Positions 16,515 through 24,456 are shown, counted from the first letter of the stretch. The stretch is DNA of 25,163 nt from Lentisphaeria bacterium (GCA_019408975.1 DXVA01000020.1:1-25163); one strand, 5' to 3'. Program-made: numbers and translations. Notes: generated by a model not told the origin, from the sequence alone.

Positions 16515-16574
16515 TATATAGAGAATTTTGGAAAATTCTGTGTCAAAACTATAATTTAACACTCACCGTGAGTG
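16515..16574 (-). promoter_or_regulatory. ilvC promoter with two palindromes
   Basis: On the minus strand, a perfect TTGACA lies at 16546-16541. The -10 is either TCTATA (16522-16517, spacing 18) or TATATA (16520-16515, spacing 20). Between the boxes lies the 18-base palindrome AGAATTTTGGAAAATTCT (16522-16539). Just upstream of the -35 box is a second, CACTCACCGTGAGTG (16560-16574), perfect around one central base. Both look like regulator sites. Confidence 0.5.
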
Positions 16575-16665
16575 ATTTCAAATAGTTCCGGATGTTTTCA
16601 CCGCTTTTTATCGCGGAAGCGCCGCTTCGGAATTCGGGAAATGATGTTCTTTTTGTCCGATGCGG

Positions 16666-16694
16666 TTGAAAACAGCATGATTCTCCTGTATTTT
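16666..16694 (+). promoter_or_regulatory. Promoter of the PocR-AraC regulator gene
   Basis: TTGAAA (16666-16671) and TATTTT (16689-16694) are 17 bases apart, placing the transcript start about 15 bases before the ATG. Confidence 0.5.
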
Positions 16695-16717
16695 ATACGG
16701 TAAAACAAAGGTGTTCC

Positions 16718-17599
16718 ATGAAAGCGTCCGTTTATTGTCCCTCGACGGAAAAAATACCGTTGCACGAAAGAGTTACTGCGCTTGAACAGCTGCTCGGCGT
16801 CTGGTTGACCGTGCATGATATTCGCGGTATCTGGTCCGCCCGTCAGCGGGATGCCTTGCTTCCCGGACGCCGCTGGCACAGATGTCCTTTCTGCGAGGAG
16901 GGGCGTTTTACCGACAAAAACGCCGAAATCAACTGTTCCCGCGATTGTATGACCGAACCGCATCTGCGCGTCCGGAGTGATCCCCGCCCGTTCCTGAAAT
17001 GCTGCTGGCGCGGAGTGTGGGAACTGGTGGTGCCTGTGTGTGAAAAGGGACAGCCGGTTCTGATCCTGTATGCCGGTCCCTTTCGCGAAAACGGCAGGCG
17101 TGAACCTGCCGATACCGGCGGCATGTCCGAATATCACCGCAGTTTTTACCGCCATCTGCCGCCGTTGAATATGATAGAAAAGAAAAGGCTTCTACCGGTT
17201 CTGGAGTTGATCGGCGCCGCGATTCAGGAGGAACTGCACAGAATCAGCGATCCTGAGCCCGCGTCGAATTCCCGTGCCGGAGCGATCCGGCGTTTCATTA
17301 TGGAGAATGCCCATCGCGCGGTTGCAATGGAGGAACTTGCCGGCGCACTGCATCTTTCTTCCTCGCGTGCGGCGCATGTCGTGAAACAGGAACTGGGAAT
17401 GTCTTTCGGAGAAGCGCTTTTGAAAGAGCGGATGAACCGTGCGGTCAATCTGCTTCGGACGCATCCTGCAATTCCGCTTCCGGAGCTTGCCGCCAGCCTC
17501 GGGTTCACGGACAGCAGTTATTTCATTCGCTGTTTCTCCAGAACTTACGGTATGGGGCCCCGCGCATGGATTTCCCGCCGGAAGACGGCGAATGCGTGA
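16718..17599 (+). CDS. AraC-family regulator with PocR-type sensor domain
   Basis: 293 residues. The N-terminal 170 residues match the PocR sensory domain: LEQLLGVWLTVHDIRG, then a cysteine set in WHRCPFCEEGRF, NCSRDCM and KCCWRGVWELVVPV, and VLILYAGPFRENG. PocR domains are PAS-like and thought to bind small hydrocarbon derivatives such as propanediol. The C-terminal 100 residues form the double helix-turn-helix (VAMEELAGALHLSSSRAAHV; LPELAASLGFTDSSYFIRCF). AAAGGTG stands 5 bases before the ATG. It diverges from ilvC across 238 bases and converges on the 954-aa gene, and may regulate either or itself (inference). Two hairpins after the stop (17600-17637) may form a weak terminator. Confidence 0.88.
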   Translation: MKASVYCPSTEKIPLHERVTALEQLLGVWLTVHDIRGIWSARQRDALLPGRRWHRCPFCEEGRFTDKNAEINCSRDCMTEPHLRVRSDPRPFLKCCWRGVWELVVPVCEKGQPVLILYAGPFRENGRREPADTGGMSEYHRSFYRHLPPLNMIEKKRLLPVLELIGAAIQEELHRISDPEPASNSRAGAIRRFIMENAHRAVAMEELAGALHLSSSRAAHVVKQELGMSFGEALLKERMNRAVNLLRTHPAIPLPELAASLGFTDSSYFIRCFSRTYGMGPRAWISRRKTANA

Positions 17600-17640
17600 G
17601 GCACCGGCGGAATCCGTGCCGGGCGGAGTCTCACGCCGTT

Positions 17641-20505
17641 TTACCGGGGAGGCGCTGTTGCAACCGGTCCCAGTTCCAGACTGCTTAAAGTTCCGCGCGG
17701 CGCAAGGGTTGCCAGCGGCGGTTCCTCCAATGTGCCGGTGACTGGAAAAGCGCCGGTTTCTTTCCCGTTGATCAGAAGCCGGAGGGATTTCAGGTCATAG
17801 ACCAGCTCCAGCTGAAATGTTTCCTTGGGAAGTGCGGGCTTCGGGAGCCGGAAAGTGAACCTGCCGTCCGATGTCCGTATGTGAAACAGCATTGCGCGCT
17901 TGCGCAGTCTGACCTCCAGTGTCCGGCTGCGTGTGCCGAGAAGCGTCTGATCCTCCATGTCGTCCAGCTTGAGCTCCATGCGGAGGCGGAATGCCCCCTG
18001 CGGGAAGGCGGACGGAGGGATCATCAGATAATTGCCGTCCCTGAAAACAAGGGACCAGCCTTTTTCCGTCCTGCGCCATGCCGGAGCCGTATCGCGGATT
18101 TTTCCGTCGGTGGGCAGTGGACGCGGATGCATGGAATAGACATAGCCGCCGAGCAGTGCATGGAGTTGTCTGCCGGACGGTTCGGCAGGCAGGATGTCGC
18201 CGCTTTCCGGCGTGAAACGCCAGCGGATTCCGCGTGCCGTATTTTCCGGCAGTGCAATGCTGCGGATTTGACGGGAGGCTCTCTCCCGTATGAGAACCGA
18301 TACCTGTTTTCCGCTCTGCTCCTCGGGGCGGAAGGGATGGCTGCGGAAGACACGCCCGTCCATCGTGACGGCGCGAATGCAGTAGACAGGATCACGTCTG
18401 TCGGGGAACGGGACGTCGAAAGCGAACTTTACATGTTTCATGTGCAGGGGATACGGAACTTCGGGGAGTTCCGCGACGGGTTCCAGCTCCCAGCAGATCG
18501 AATGGTCAAGAGTTTTGCGGAAGATCCTGTTTTTGAGCAGTGTCTCGACGGGGACTCGGACTTTCTCGCCGCGGCAGCCGATCTCGAGAATCGCATCCGG
18601 CGAGGCGGAAAATAAAACTTCCCGCGCAAACGCCCCGCCGCCGAACGTGCCGGAAAGCGTATTTCCGGACTGTTTCGGAACCTCCATGCCCGCAAGTGCG
18701 TTCTGCGCGTTTTTCCTGCCCGTCAGTTTTCCGGCGACAGCTGTGATGTTCCACTTGTCGCCGGCAGCTTTCCTGCCGATTTTTTCCGTGACGAAACGGC
18801 AGAAGCGCAGGAGGATTTCTCCCTGCGGGACACGGTACTCCTGTTTCGGGTCCACTGCCGCCAGCGGGATGTCGTCCGCCAGCAGTTCCACGGTGGAGAG
18901 TTCTGCATTGCCGTCCAATACTCCGGAAACCTGAATCCGGCTGTCATGGACGCTCCATTGCGCTTTGAACTTGCGGAACTCCGCCATGTCCCGCAATGGA
19001 ATCTTTACGTATTTGAGGTCCAGATTCGGAGAGAGCGTGAAACGGACATGCGGCAGCCCTTCGGAAATCACCTGCGTTCTGCCGTTTTCCGTAAGGGTGA
19101 GCTCCGTCCGCAGGTAACGATGGCCGGCGAAAACGGAGCCGGGCATGCAAAGTGTCCGTTCTTTCAGTTGCCGCCTGTCAAAAGTGAACTGCGGGGAGGT
19201 ATATGCGCAACGGTTTTTCCAGTCGAAAAGCTTCAGCATTACGGTGTATTCCGACGCCTGGTCATTTTGACCGGGAAGCCCGAGAAACTCGAAAGACAGC
19301 ATGTCCCCCAGTGCATTATCCTGCCGGAACGACAGAATGAAGTTCGGATATTTGCAGTCTTCTTCATGGGGTTCCGTCCGTCCCGTCAGGGCGCGTATTA
19401 CGCGTGCGTTGGTATTCGCGTCCGAAACGAGCGGTTCCAGATGAGTGTTTTCATTGATCTCGTTCCATTCCGGCAGGATGATGTAATCAGGATTGGCGGC
19501 AAGGGCGATGGACAGGCTTTCCCGCAGGGCGCGCGTTCCTTCCTCATCCACCGAGTGAGAAAGCCTGTTCCGGTAGAAATAGGTTTTGTGCGCGCTCAAA
19601 CCGAGGATTTTGCCCTTGAATTCCGGTTCATTCAGGACCGAGGTGAACAACGGGACAATGATATTTGCATAGGCGTCCGCATGGAACCTCTGCGCAGGCA
19701 GTCCGCGGTCATCTCCTGTGATGGTGATATGATTCGACCCTGAAAAATTAATCCCGTCCGCGACTCTCAGATAACTGCGCAGTTTTTCTTTCGCCTGTTC
19801 CAGCGTCCGCCCGGATATCCTGCCGCCGTTTCGGGTGTATTCGCCTGCAAGGCGATAGGCGGTCTGGCGCATTTCGACGGTAAAGAGCAGTTTTTCCGGA
19901 AACTCTTTTTTGAGTTCCGCAATATGCTCTTTCCATGCTTCCGGCAGGCATTTGTCCCCCTGATAGGAGGAAATCAGCAGTTTGCCGCCGGGATGCGCCA
20001 CCGCAGGGGAGTCCAGCAGGCGCCGGATCAGATGCCGGAATTCTTCTTTGGAACCCGCCTGGAGAATCGTCCTGCTGTCTTTGGGTATCTGTGTGGAAAT
20101 TTCCGGCAGGATGACTCCTTTGAAACCGGCGTGCTCGGCATACTCAAGCGCTTTGCGGACACGGCTGTGAGAATGCATTCCCATGAGAACAGCCAGTCCG
20201 TCGGTGAATTCGAGCGCGGTTCGTATCTGTGCGGCAAGCCCTTTCGGGACATTGTCCTTTGTGTAAATCTGCATTCCGCCGGCAAGCTCGCGGTTGAAAT
20301 ACAGCGGACGGTCTGTGAAGATGGTCCGGCAGTAACTGTCGAGATAGTTTTGAACGAGACTGTATTTGCTTTGGATTCTGGGATAGAAAAAGGTTTTTTC
20401 CAATACCCGTTTATGAGGTGTCAGCGGCAGGCGTTCGACCCATGTTTCAGCGGCGCGGACAGCGGTGCAGAGAATCAGCAGCAGGGTGAAAATATTCCGT
20501 TTCAT
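17641..20505 (-). CDS. Large secreted glycosidase-like protein (GH71/GH99-like barrel plus LamG-like domain)
   Basis: 954 residues with a signal peptide (MKRNIFTLLLILCTAVRAAE, cleavage near 18-19). The first 370 residues look like a TIM barrel: MGMHSHSRVRKALEYAEHAG, FKGVILPEIS, then YIILPEWNEINENTHLEPL (341-359). This ending matches the W-N-(E/D) plus EP strand of GH71/GH99-like and related enzymes acting on alpha-glucans or mannans. The middle is made of beta-sandwich-like segments. The last 130 residues (GAFRLRMELKLDDMEDQTLL, then LLINGKETGAF) resemble a LamG/concanavalin-type domain. The substrate is unknown and the family call is tentative. The start lies 3 bases after the pseudopilin stop, so the two are co-transcribed. 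Confidence 0.6.
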   Translation of the reverse strand: MKRNIFTLLLILCTAVRAAETWVERLPLTPHKRVLEKTFFYPRIQSKYSLVQNYLDSYCRTIFTDRPLYFNRELAGGMQIYTKDNVPKGLAAQIRTALEFTDGLAVLMGMHSHSRVRKALEYAEHAGFKGVILPEISTQIPKDSRTILQAGSKEEFRHLIRRLLDSPAVAHPGGKLLISSYQGDKCLPEAWKEHIAELKKEFPEKLLFTVEMRQTAYRLAGEYTRNGGRISGRTLEQAKEKLRSYLRVADGINFSGSNHITITGDDRGLPAQRFHADAYANIIVPLFTSVLNEPEFKGKILGLSAHKTYFYRNRLSHSVDEEGTRALRESLSIALAANPDYIILPEWNEINENTHLEPLVSDANTNARVIRALTGRTEPHEEDCKYPNFILSFRQDNALGDMLSFEFLGLPGQNDQASEYTVMLKLFDWKNRCAYTSPQFTFDRRQLKERTLCMPGSVFAGHRYLRTELTLTENGRTQVISEGLPHVRFTLSPNLDLKYVKIPLRDMAEFRKFKAQWSVHDSRIQVSGVLDGNAELSTVELLADDIPLAAVDPKQEYRVPQGEILLRFCRFVTEKIGRKAAGDKWNITAVAGKLTGRKNAQNALAGMEVPKQSGNTLSGTFGGGAFAREVLFSASPDAILEIGCRGEKVRVPVETLLKNRIFRKTLDHSICWELEPVAELPEVPYPLHMKHVKFAFDVPFPDRRDPVYCIRAVTMDGRVFRSHPFRPEEQSGKQVSVLIRERASRQIRSIALPENTARGIRWRFTPESGDILPAEPSGRQLHALLGGYVYSMHPRPLPTDGKIRDTAPAWRRTEKGWSLVFRDGNYLMIPPSAFPQGAFRLRMELKLDDMEDQTLLGTRSRTLEVRLRKRAMLFHIRTSDGRFTFRLPKPALPKETFQLELVYDLKSLRLLINGKETGAFPVTGTLEEPPLATLAPRGTLSSLELGPVATAPPR

Positions 20506-20508
20506 GCG

Positions 20509-21213
20509 TCACCACCCCTGATTTCCCGCATCAAGCACCGGGTTGAACATGGGTTCCGTGATGTTTTTCACTAAAATATCGCGTCCCGTCCATGTGGATG
20601 TATGCCCGTCAACGTATGTCAGGTTGACGGCTTTCAGATTGTTGTGGCGCACATCCAGACGCGGAGGCTGAAACCCAGTATGGTAGTTGTCTTTGCTGAA
20701 ATTATAGTAAGTGGAGTCGGCGAATGCCGCATATTTTCCCGGATTTTTCAAACGGCTGAGTTTGCGCCTGATTACAGTTTTCGTGTTCATGACATTGCTG
20801 TTGATTCCATAGGAAAAATACCGTTTGCAGAATCCGGTGGCATCCTTGCCGTCCTTCAGCGCAGTCTCCGTATCGCTTCGTTCGGGACACCCGTTGATGC
20901 TGGCGCCCTTGAGCCATTGCGCCTCGGCGATCTGCGGCATGATCATCTGCCTTGTAATGCTCAGGTAATGATTCCAGGGCGCCGTAGGATTGTTGGGGTC
21001 ATTGGTGATTCTTGCGACATCCTGCGGAACCAGATAATCATTGTAATCATTGGCATACAGCGAAATCAGAATTCCCCATTGCCGCAGATTCCCCGTACAG
21101 AATGTAGTCCTCGCCTTGGCACGCGCAGTATGCAGGGCAGGCAGAAGCATTGCCGCCAGAATCGCGATGATGGCAATTACGATGAGGAGCTCGATCAGGG
21201 TGAAAATTCGCAT
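20509..21213 (-). CDS. Type II secretion-style pseudopilin
   Basis: 234 residues starting MRIFTLIELLIVIAIIAILA, a class III prepilin leader plus hydrophobic helix, then a globular part ending with RHNNLKAVNLTYVDGH, which recalls the H-x9-DG box of Planctomycetes/Lentisphaerae pseudopilin-like proteins. The usual Gly before the FTLIE cleavage point is replaced by Ile. ATG 21213 is chosen because AGGG is 5 bases upstream; GTG 21219 is an alternative. The frame stays open to ATG 21702, which has AGAGGA 8 bases upstream, so a 397-aa form is possible but would bury the leader internally. Such proteins are often paired with secreted carbohydrate enzymes, as here. Confidence 0.8.
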   Translation of the reverse strand: MRIFTLIELLIVIAIIAILAAMLLPALHTARAKARTTFCTGNLRQWGILISLYANDYNDYLVPQDVARITNDPNNPTAPWNHYLSITRQMIMPQIAEAQWLKGASINGCPERSDTETALKDGKDATGFCKRYFSYGINSNVMNTKTVIRRKLSRLKNPGKYAAFADSTYYNFSKDNYHTGFQPPRLDVRHNNLKAVNLTYVDGHTSTWTGRDILVKNITEPMFNPVLDAGNQGW

Positions 21214-21625
21214 TTTCACCCTGGAAGTAAGAACAGAAGAACAGGGAACTCTGAAGTAAGAAGGAACAGGGAAACATTTGAACAATTGAACAGGAAAACA
21301 ATTGAACAACCGAAGGAAGAAAGAAGAAGCAGGATCAGGGGTGTGACAACGTCTGCCCCGGTCCTGCTGACGGAATGAAATACCAATTTTACTATTTTCC
21401 CTCATGAGGAGCTCGATCAAGGTGAAAATTCGCATTTTCACCCTGCGAAGCAAGAATATCGAACCGGAAACATGGAAGTAAGAAGGAGCGGAAAAACATT
21501 TAAATAATCGGGCATTAGAACAATATTGAACAGGGAAACAATCGAACAATCGAAGGATGGAAGAAAAAGCAGGGAGGGCACTGTCAATTCCTGTTCCAGC
21601 TTTGCTCCTGCCGGAATGAAATTTC
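21182..21625 (-). repeat. Tandemly duplicated pseudopilin leader
   Basis: Two diverged units, 21182-about 21390 and 21404-about 21625. Each holds, in minus-strand order, a TTTCATTCCG segment, an AT-rich tract with TTCGATTGTTCAATTGTTT-like runs, CTTCTTACTTC, the start-codon hairpin and the codons for MRIFTLIELL. The hairpins are 222 bases apart; the upstream unit is longer by about 19 bases elsewhere. The upstream copy is truncated after LIELL, where it runs into the next unit. This accounts for most of the gene-free stretch 21214-21725. Confidence 0.8.
21196..21223 (-). promoter_or_regulatory. Start-codon hairpin of the pseudopilin gene
   Basis: On the minus strand, CAGGGTGAAAAT and ATTTTCACCCTG form a perfect 12-bp stem closed by a GCGA (GNRA-type) tetraloop. 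The loop includes the G of the ATG start, and the 5' arm contains the AGGG ribosome site. Folding would hide translation initiation. A second copy at 21418-21445 differs by one base that keeps a G-U pair. Confidence 0.75.
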
Positions 21626-21725
21626 TTTTTTGCCGCCTCCCGGAAAGAGCGGGCGAGCCATATTTCAGGGATAGGGATACGGAATCTTATTTTTTCAGCC
21701 ATTTTCAAATTCCTCTTTTTATATT

Positions 21726-22985
21726 TTATAATTCAATTTGACTTGCAATTGCTTCAAAGGGCACCTCTGCCGGCCGGCAGTTCATCTGCACTGCGAGCGC
21801 GGCGCCGATTCCGGCGGCTTCTCCCATGGGAACGGCGTTGCCGCTCATGCGGTAACTGGAATGTGCAAGAAAGTCGCCGCTGATACAGCGTCCCGCCATC
21901 AGCAGGTTATCGCGGTCTGCACTGATCAGCGCGCCCCACGGAATGCTGTAACCGGAACATCTGAATGCGACTTCGATGATGCCGTTGCTGCGGTTCGGGT
22001 CCGGTGCATGGATATCCGGTTGTGCTGTGATCCTGCATACCGGACAGTCAGTTTTCATGATTCCTTTCAGATGATCCCCTGTAACGGTTTCCCGTCCGTG
22101 AATCCGGCGTCCTTCACGAATGCCGAGTTGTTCCGATGTCGCGAGCAGCTGGATATTGCGCCAGACTCCGCCGAGTTTGCGCAGGGCATCGACCTGACGG
22201 TGCAGTTCATCGCGCCCTTTCAGTACCATTTCCGTAATGCTTTGCGTACTGAACGGACTGGTGCCGTAGCCGTGAAAACTCATCAGCCCGAAAACTCCCG
22301 AGCCGAAATGGATCAGGGTCGGTTTGTCGTAAGTGGGTTCAACTCCCGCTTCACGGAGCGCCGCCAGAAAAAGCTCTTTTCCATTGGAGGTGGTCAGATA
22401 ACGTTCCACTTCCGCAAGTTCGAGCCCGCCGAGCAGTCCGTTCAGGGAAGACGGCTGGGCGTGGCCGTCTTCGCCCGCATAGTCGAAGCCGCAACCGGAG
22501 AGTGCCGCCAGATCGCCGTCGCCTGTGCAGTCGATGAAAACCTGTGCCGTCCATGCCTCGCGTCCGGACTTCGATTCCGTAACTGCATGGGTTATTTTTT
22601 GGCTGTCCCGGATTGTTCCGGCAACTGTCATGCCGTAACGGATCGTCACCCCGGAATCGAGTGCAAGCCGCTCCAGCAGATATTTGAATTCTTCCGGCGG
22701 AATGCCGAGTTTGCCGGTTGGAGTCAGCCAGCCTCCGTGAAGCGGGATTTCCCTGCGGAGTTCCGCGAGAAAACCGTGTTTGTTGTGCTGGTCGAGAATC
22801 CAGGGCATCAAGCCCGCGGTCCAGATGCCGCCGAGACAGCTGTTCCGTTCCAGCAGCAGTGTTTTTCTGCCTCTGCGTGCCGCCGCACATGCCGCCGAGA
22901 TGCCTGCCGGGCCGCCTCCGCATATTATGATTTCAAATTCGCCGCTGACGGGCAGTGTGCGTTCCGGTTCCGTGACTGTTTTCAT
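21726..22985 (-). CDS. FAD-dependent oxidoreductase (FAD_oxidored family)
   Basis: 419 residues. The dinucleotide-binding motif GGGPAGISAACAAARRG (23-39) ends at the acidic residue in LLLERNSCLGGIW (Glu46), followed by VFIDCTGDGDLAALSGCGFD, the family's ATG/DGD-type motif. A C-terminal FAD-contact segment reads LLMAGRCISGDFLAHSSYRM, then GEAAGIGAALAV. Members of this PF12831-type group are flavoenzymes common in Lentisphaerae and Planctomycetes sugar-degradation regions; the substrate is unknown. There is no signal peptide. AAGGAT lies upstream of ATG 22985. It has its own promoter, so it is probably separate from the GDPD gene before it. Confidence 0.88.
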   Translation of the reverse strand: MKTVTEPERTLPVSGEFEIIICGGGPAGISAACAAARRGRKTLLLERNSCLGGIWTAGLMPWILDQHNKHGFLAELRREIPLHGGWLTPTGKLGIPPEEFKYLLERLALDSGVTIRYGMTVAGTIRDSQKITHAVTESKSGREAWTAQVFIDCTGDGDLAALSGCGFDYAGEDGHAQPSSLNGLLGGLELAEVERYLTTSNGKELFLAALREAGVEPTYDKPTLIHFGSGVFGLMSFHGYGTSPFSTQSITEMVLKGRDELHRQVDALRKLGGVWRNIQLLATSEQLGIREGRRIHGRETVTGDHLKGIMKTDCPVCRITAQPDIHAPDPNRSNGIIEVAFRCSGYSIPWGALISADRDNLLMAGRCISGDFLAHSSYRMSGNAVPMGEAAGIGAALAVQMNCRPAEVPFEAIASQIEL

Positions 22986-23018
22986 TCGATTATCCTTGTC
23001 GCTGATTCTTTTTGCACT

Positions 23019-23047
23019 ATTATAATCGAATTGCGGAAAAACGACAA
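23019..23047 (-). promoter_or_regulatory. Promoter of the FAD oxidoreductase gene
   Basis: On the minus strand, TTGTCG (23047-23042) and a perfect TATAAT (23024-23019) are 17 bases apart. A 9-bp perfect inverted repeat, TCCTTGTCG (22993-23001) and CGACAAGGA (23042-23050), brackets the promoter, overlapping the -35 box on one side and the ribosome site on the other. Confidence 0.65.
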
Positions 23048-23124
23048 GGACGATCCTGCTGTATTTACTGGATTATTCTGCTGTTTCAGGCAGAATCGGA
23101 TCATGGACGCAACTGCTGTCTCTT

Positions 23125-23904
23125 TCAGCCCGGACGATGCCGGCACATCAGATGGGCTTTGTTCGTGAGGATGCCCTCCGCGCCGAGTGATTTCAGGCGG
23201 AACATTTCTTCCGGATCATCGGTGAAGAAGACATTGCCGCGCAGTCCGAGCTCCCGCATATAACGGTAATTTTCCTCTGTTGTGAACTCGCGGACAGGCT
23301 GTGCAAAGCGGCACCCGTCGATTTCGCGGCATCGTTTCAGGGTTTCCGGGTTGGATCGGGTCTCCCAGCCGTGCGTTGTGCAGAGCTCTATCTCCGGGTC
23401 AATGGCTTTTACCTTGTCGATCAGCGCGGGATAAACCGTGAAGTAGCCGTGGTCATACATATCATATTGTCGGAACAGACGGCATATTTCGTTCAGGACA
23501 TCGTCCGTTTTCGCATAGACTTGGATATTCATTGCCGCCTTGCCTCGGAATTCCGCCAGGATATCCTCGAACGTCGGAATCTCCATCACATCATAAACCG
23601 GGGCTTCCCGTCGCATATTCTGAAGCCAGCAGGAAAAATTAAGCTTTTTGAGTTCGGACAATGTATGTTCTTCCGGTTTTCCATGCCCGTTGCTTGTGCG
23701 GTCGATTGTTTCGTCATGCAGGAGAACGGGAATGCCGTCGGCGGTCCCGCGCAAATCGAATTCAATCATATCGGCTCCAGCTTCGACCGCTTTTCTCATT
23801 GCAAGCGCCGTATTTTCCGGAAACTCGAACGATGCCCCGCGATGTGCCGTGATCATGAAATGAGTGTGGTTCCGGTAAAGTTCCGTCAAAGTCCTGCCGC
23901 CCAT
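23125..23904 (-). CDS. Glycerophosphodiester phosphodiesterase
   Basis: 259 residues of the GDPD (UgpQ-like) family, which hydrolyses glycerophosphodiesters to glycerol-3-phosphate and an alcohol. The TIM-barrel active site is visible: AHRGASFEFPENT (His21, Arg22), DMIEFDLRGTADG (Glu48, Asp50) and VLLHDETIDRTSNG (His63). The C-terminal part ends with GLRGNVFFTDDPEEMFRL and GAEGILTNK, as usual. No signal peptide, so it is cytosolic. AAGGAAGG precedes ATG 23904 at good spacing. It starts 16 bases after the DUF302 gene, so they form one operon. Confidence 0.93.
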   Translation of the reverse strand: MGGRTLTELYRNHTHFMITAHRGASFEFPENTALAMRKAVEAGADMIEFDLRGTADGIPVLLHDETIDRTSNGHGKPEEHTLSELKKLNFSCWLQNMRREAPVYDVMEIPTFEDILAEFRGKAAMNIQVYAKTDDVLNEICRLFRQYDMYDHGYFTVYPALIDKVKAIDPEIELCTTHGWETRSNPETLKRCREIDGCRFAQPVREFTTEENYRYMRELGLRGNVFFTDDPEEMFRLKSLGAEGILTNKAHLMCRHRPG

Positions 23905-23920
23905 ATTTTATCCTTCCTTT

Positions 23921-24391
23921 CTATTCCTGAACAATGCCTTCCAGCATTTTCCGCTGTTCCGGTATGATATTGCGGGTAAAGACGGCTGCCGGATTGCCTC
24001 CGACAAGCCGCATGAATAAACTGTTGTTCAGTGTCGCAAGATACGTTTTGCCGTCGGCTTTTTCATAAATTGCGATTCTGCACGGGATGATGCTCCCCAG
24101 CTGCGGATCGGAGGTAAGAAGCGGCGCGGCATAGGCACGGGAACAGAGCTCGAAAACAGAGATTTTGCCTGCCGGCAGTCCGCACTTCTGCGAACGGATT
24201 GTCCAGCCGGGAATCGCGGACGCATTGACGGGGAACTGCCTGACGGTTTCTTCATAAGAAAGCCTGCTTGGGGTTTCGCGGATCAGCGATGCGCGCAAAT
24301 AGAAAATCCCGCAGGTGAAAGTCAGTGCGATTCCCCAGAGAAGCCCGAGACAGAAAGAAATGACTCGTGGATATTTTTCATAAATCTTCAT
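23921..24391 (-). CDS. Membrane-anchored DUF302 protein
   Basis: 156 residues. One N-terminal membrane helix (VISFCLGLLWGIALTFTCGI) is followed by a DUF302 domain: PGWTIRSQKCGLPAGKISVF, ELCSRAYAAPLL, IPCRIAIYEKADGKTYLATL and RLVGGNPAAVF all fall in the family's expected order. DUF302 proteins are small and of unknown function, sometimes linked to oxidative or sulfur metabolism. The longer open frame to 24565 would overlap the tRNA on the other strand and is not used; ATG 24391 has AGGAACGG upstream. It is first in an operon with the GDPD gene. Confidence 0.8.
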   Translation of the reverse strand: MKIYEKYPRVISFCLGLLWGIALTFTCGIFYLRASLIRETPSRLSYEETVRQFPVNASAIPGWTIRSQKCGLPAGKISVFELCSRAYAAPLLTSDPQLGSIIPCRIAIYEKADGKTYLATLNNSLFMRLVGGNPAAVFTRNIIPEQRKMLEGIVQE

Positions 24392-24425
24392 AAAGATTCC
24401 GTTCCTGTATTGTTGTTTTCCGCAT

Positions 24426-24456
24426 AATATACCGCATCCTGCCGTAAAAACGACAA
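24426..24456 (-). promoter_or_regulatory. Candidate promoter of the DUF302-GDPD operon
   Basis: On the minus strand, TTGTCG (24456-24451) is followed by GTATAT or TATATT (24432-24426) at 18-19 bases. The -35 region TTGTCGTTTTT is identical to that of the FAD oxidoreductase promoter. Confidence 0.4.

Noticed and set aside
21738..23168. 476-codon plus-strand frame opposite the FAD oxidoreductase
   Set aside because: Antisense shadow; no motifs, and the minus strand has the complete flavoprotein signature with promoter and ribosome site.
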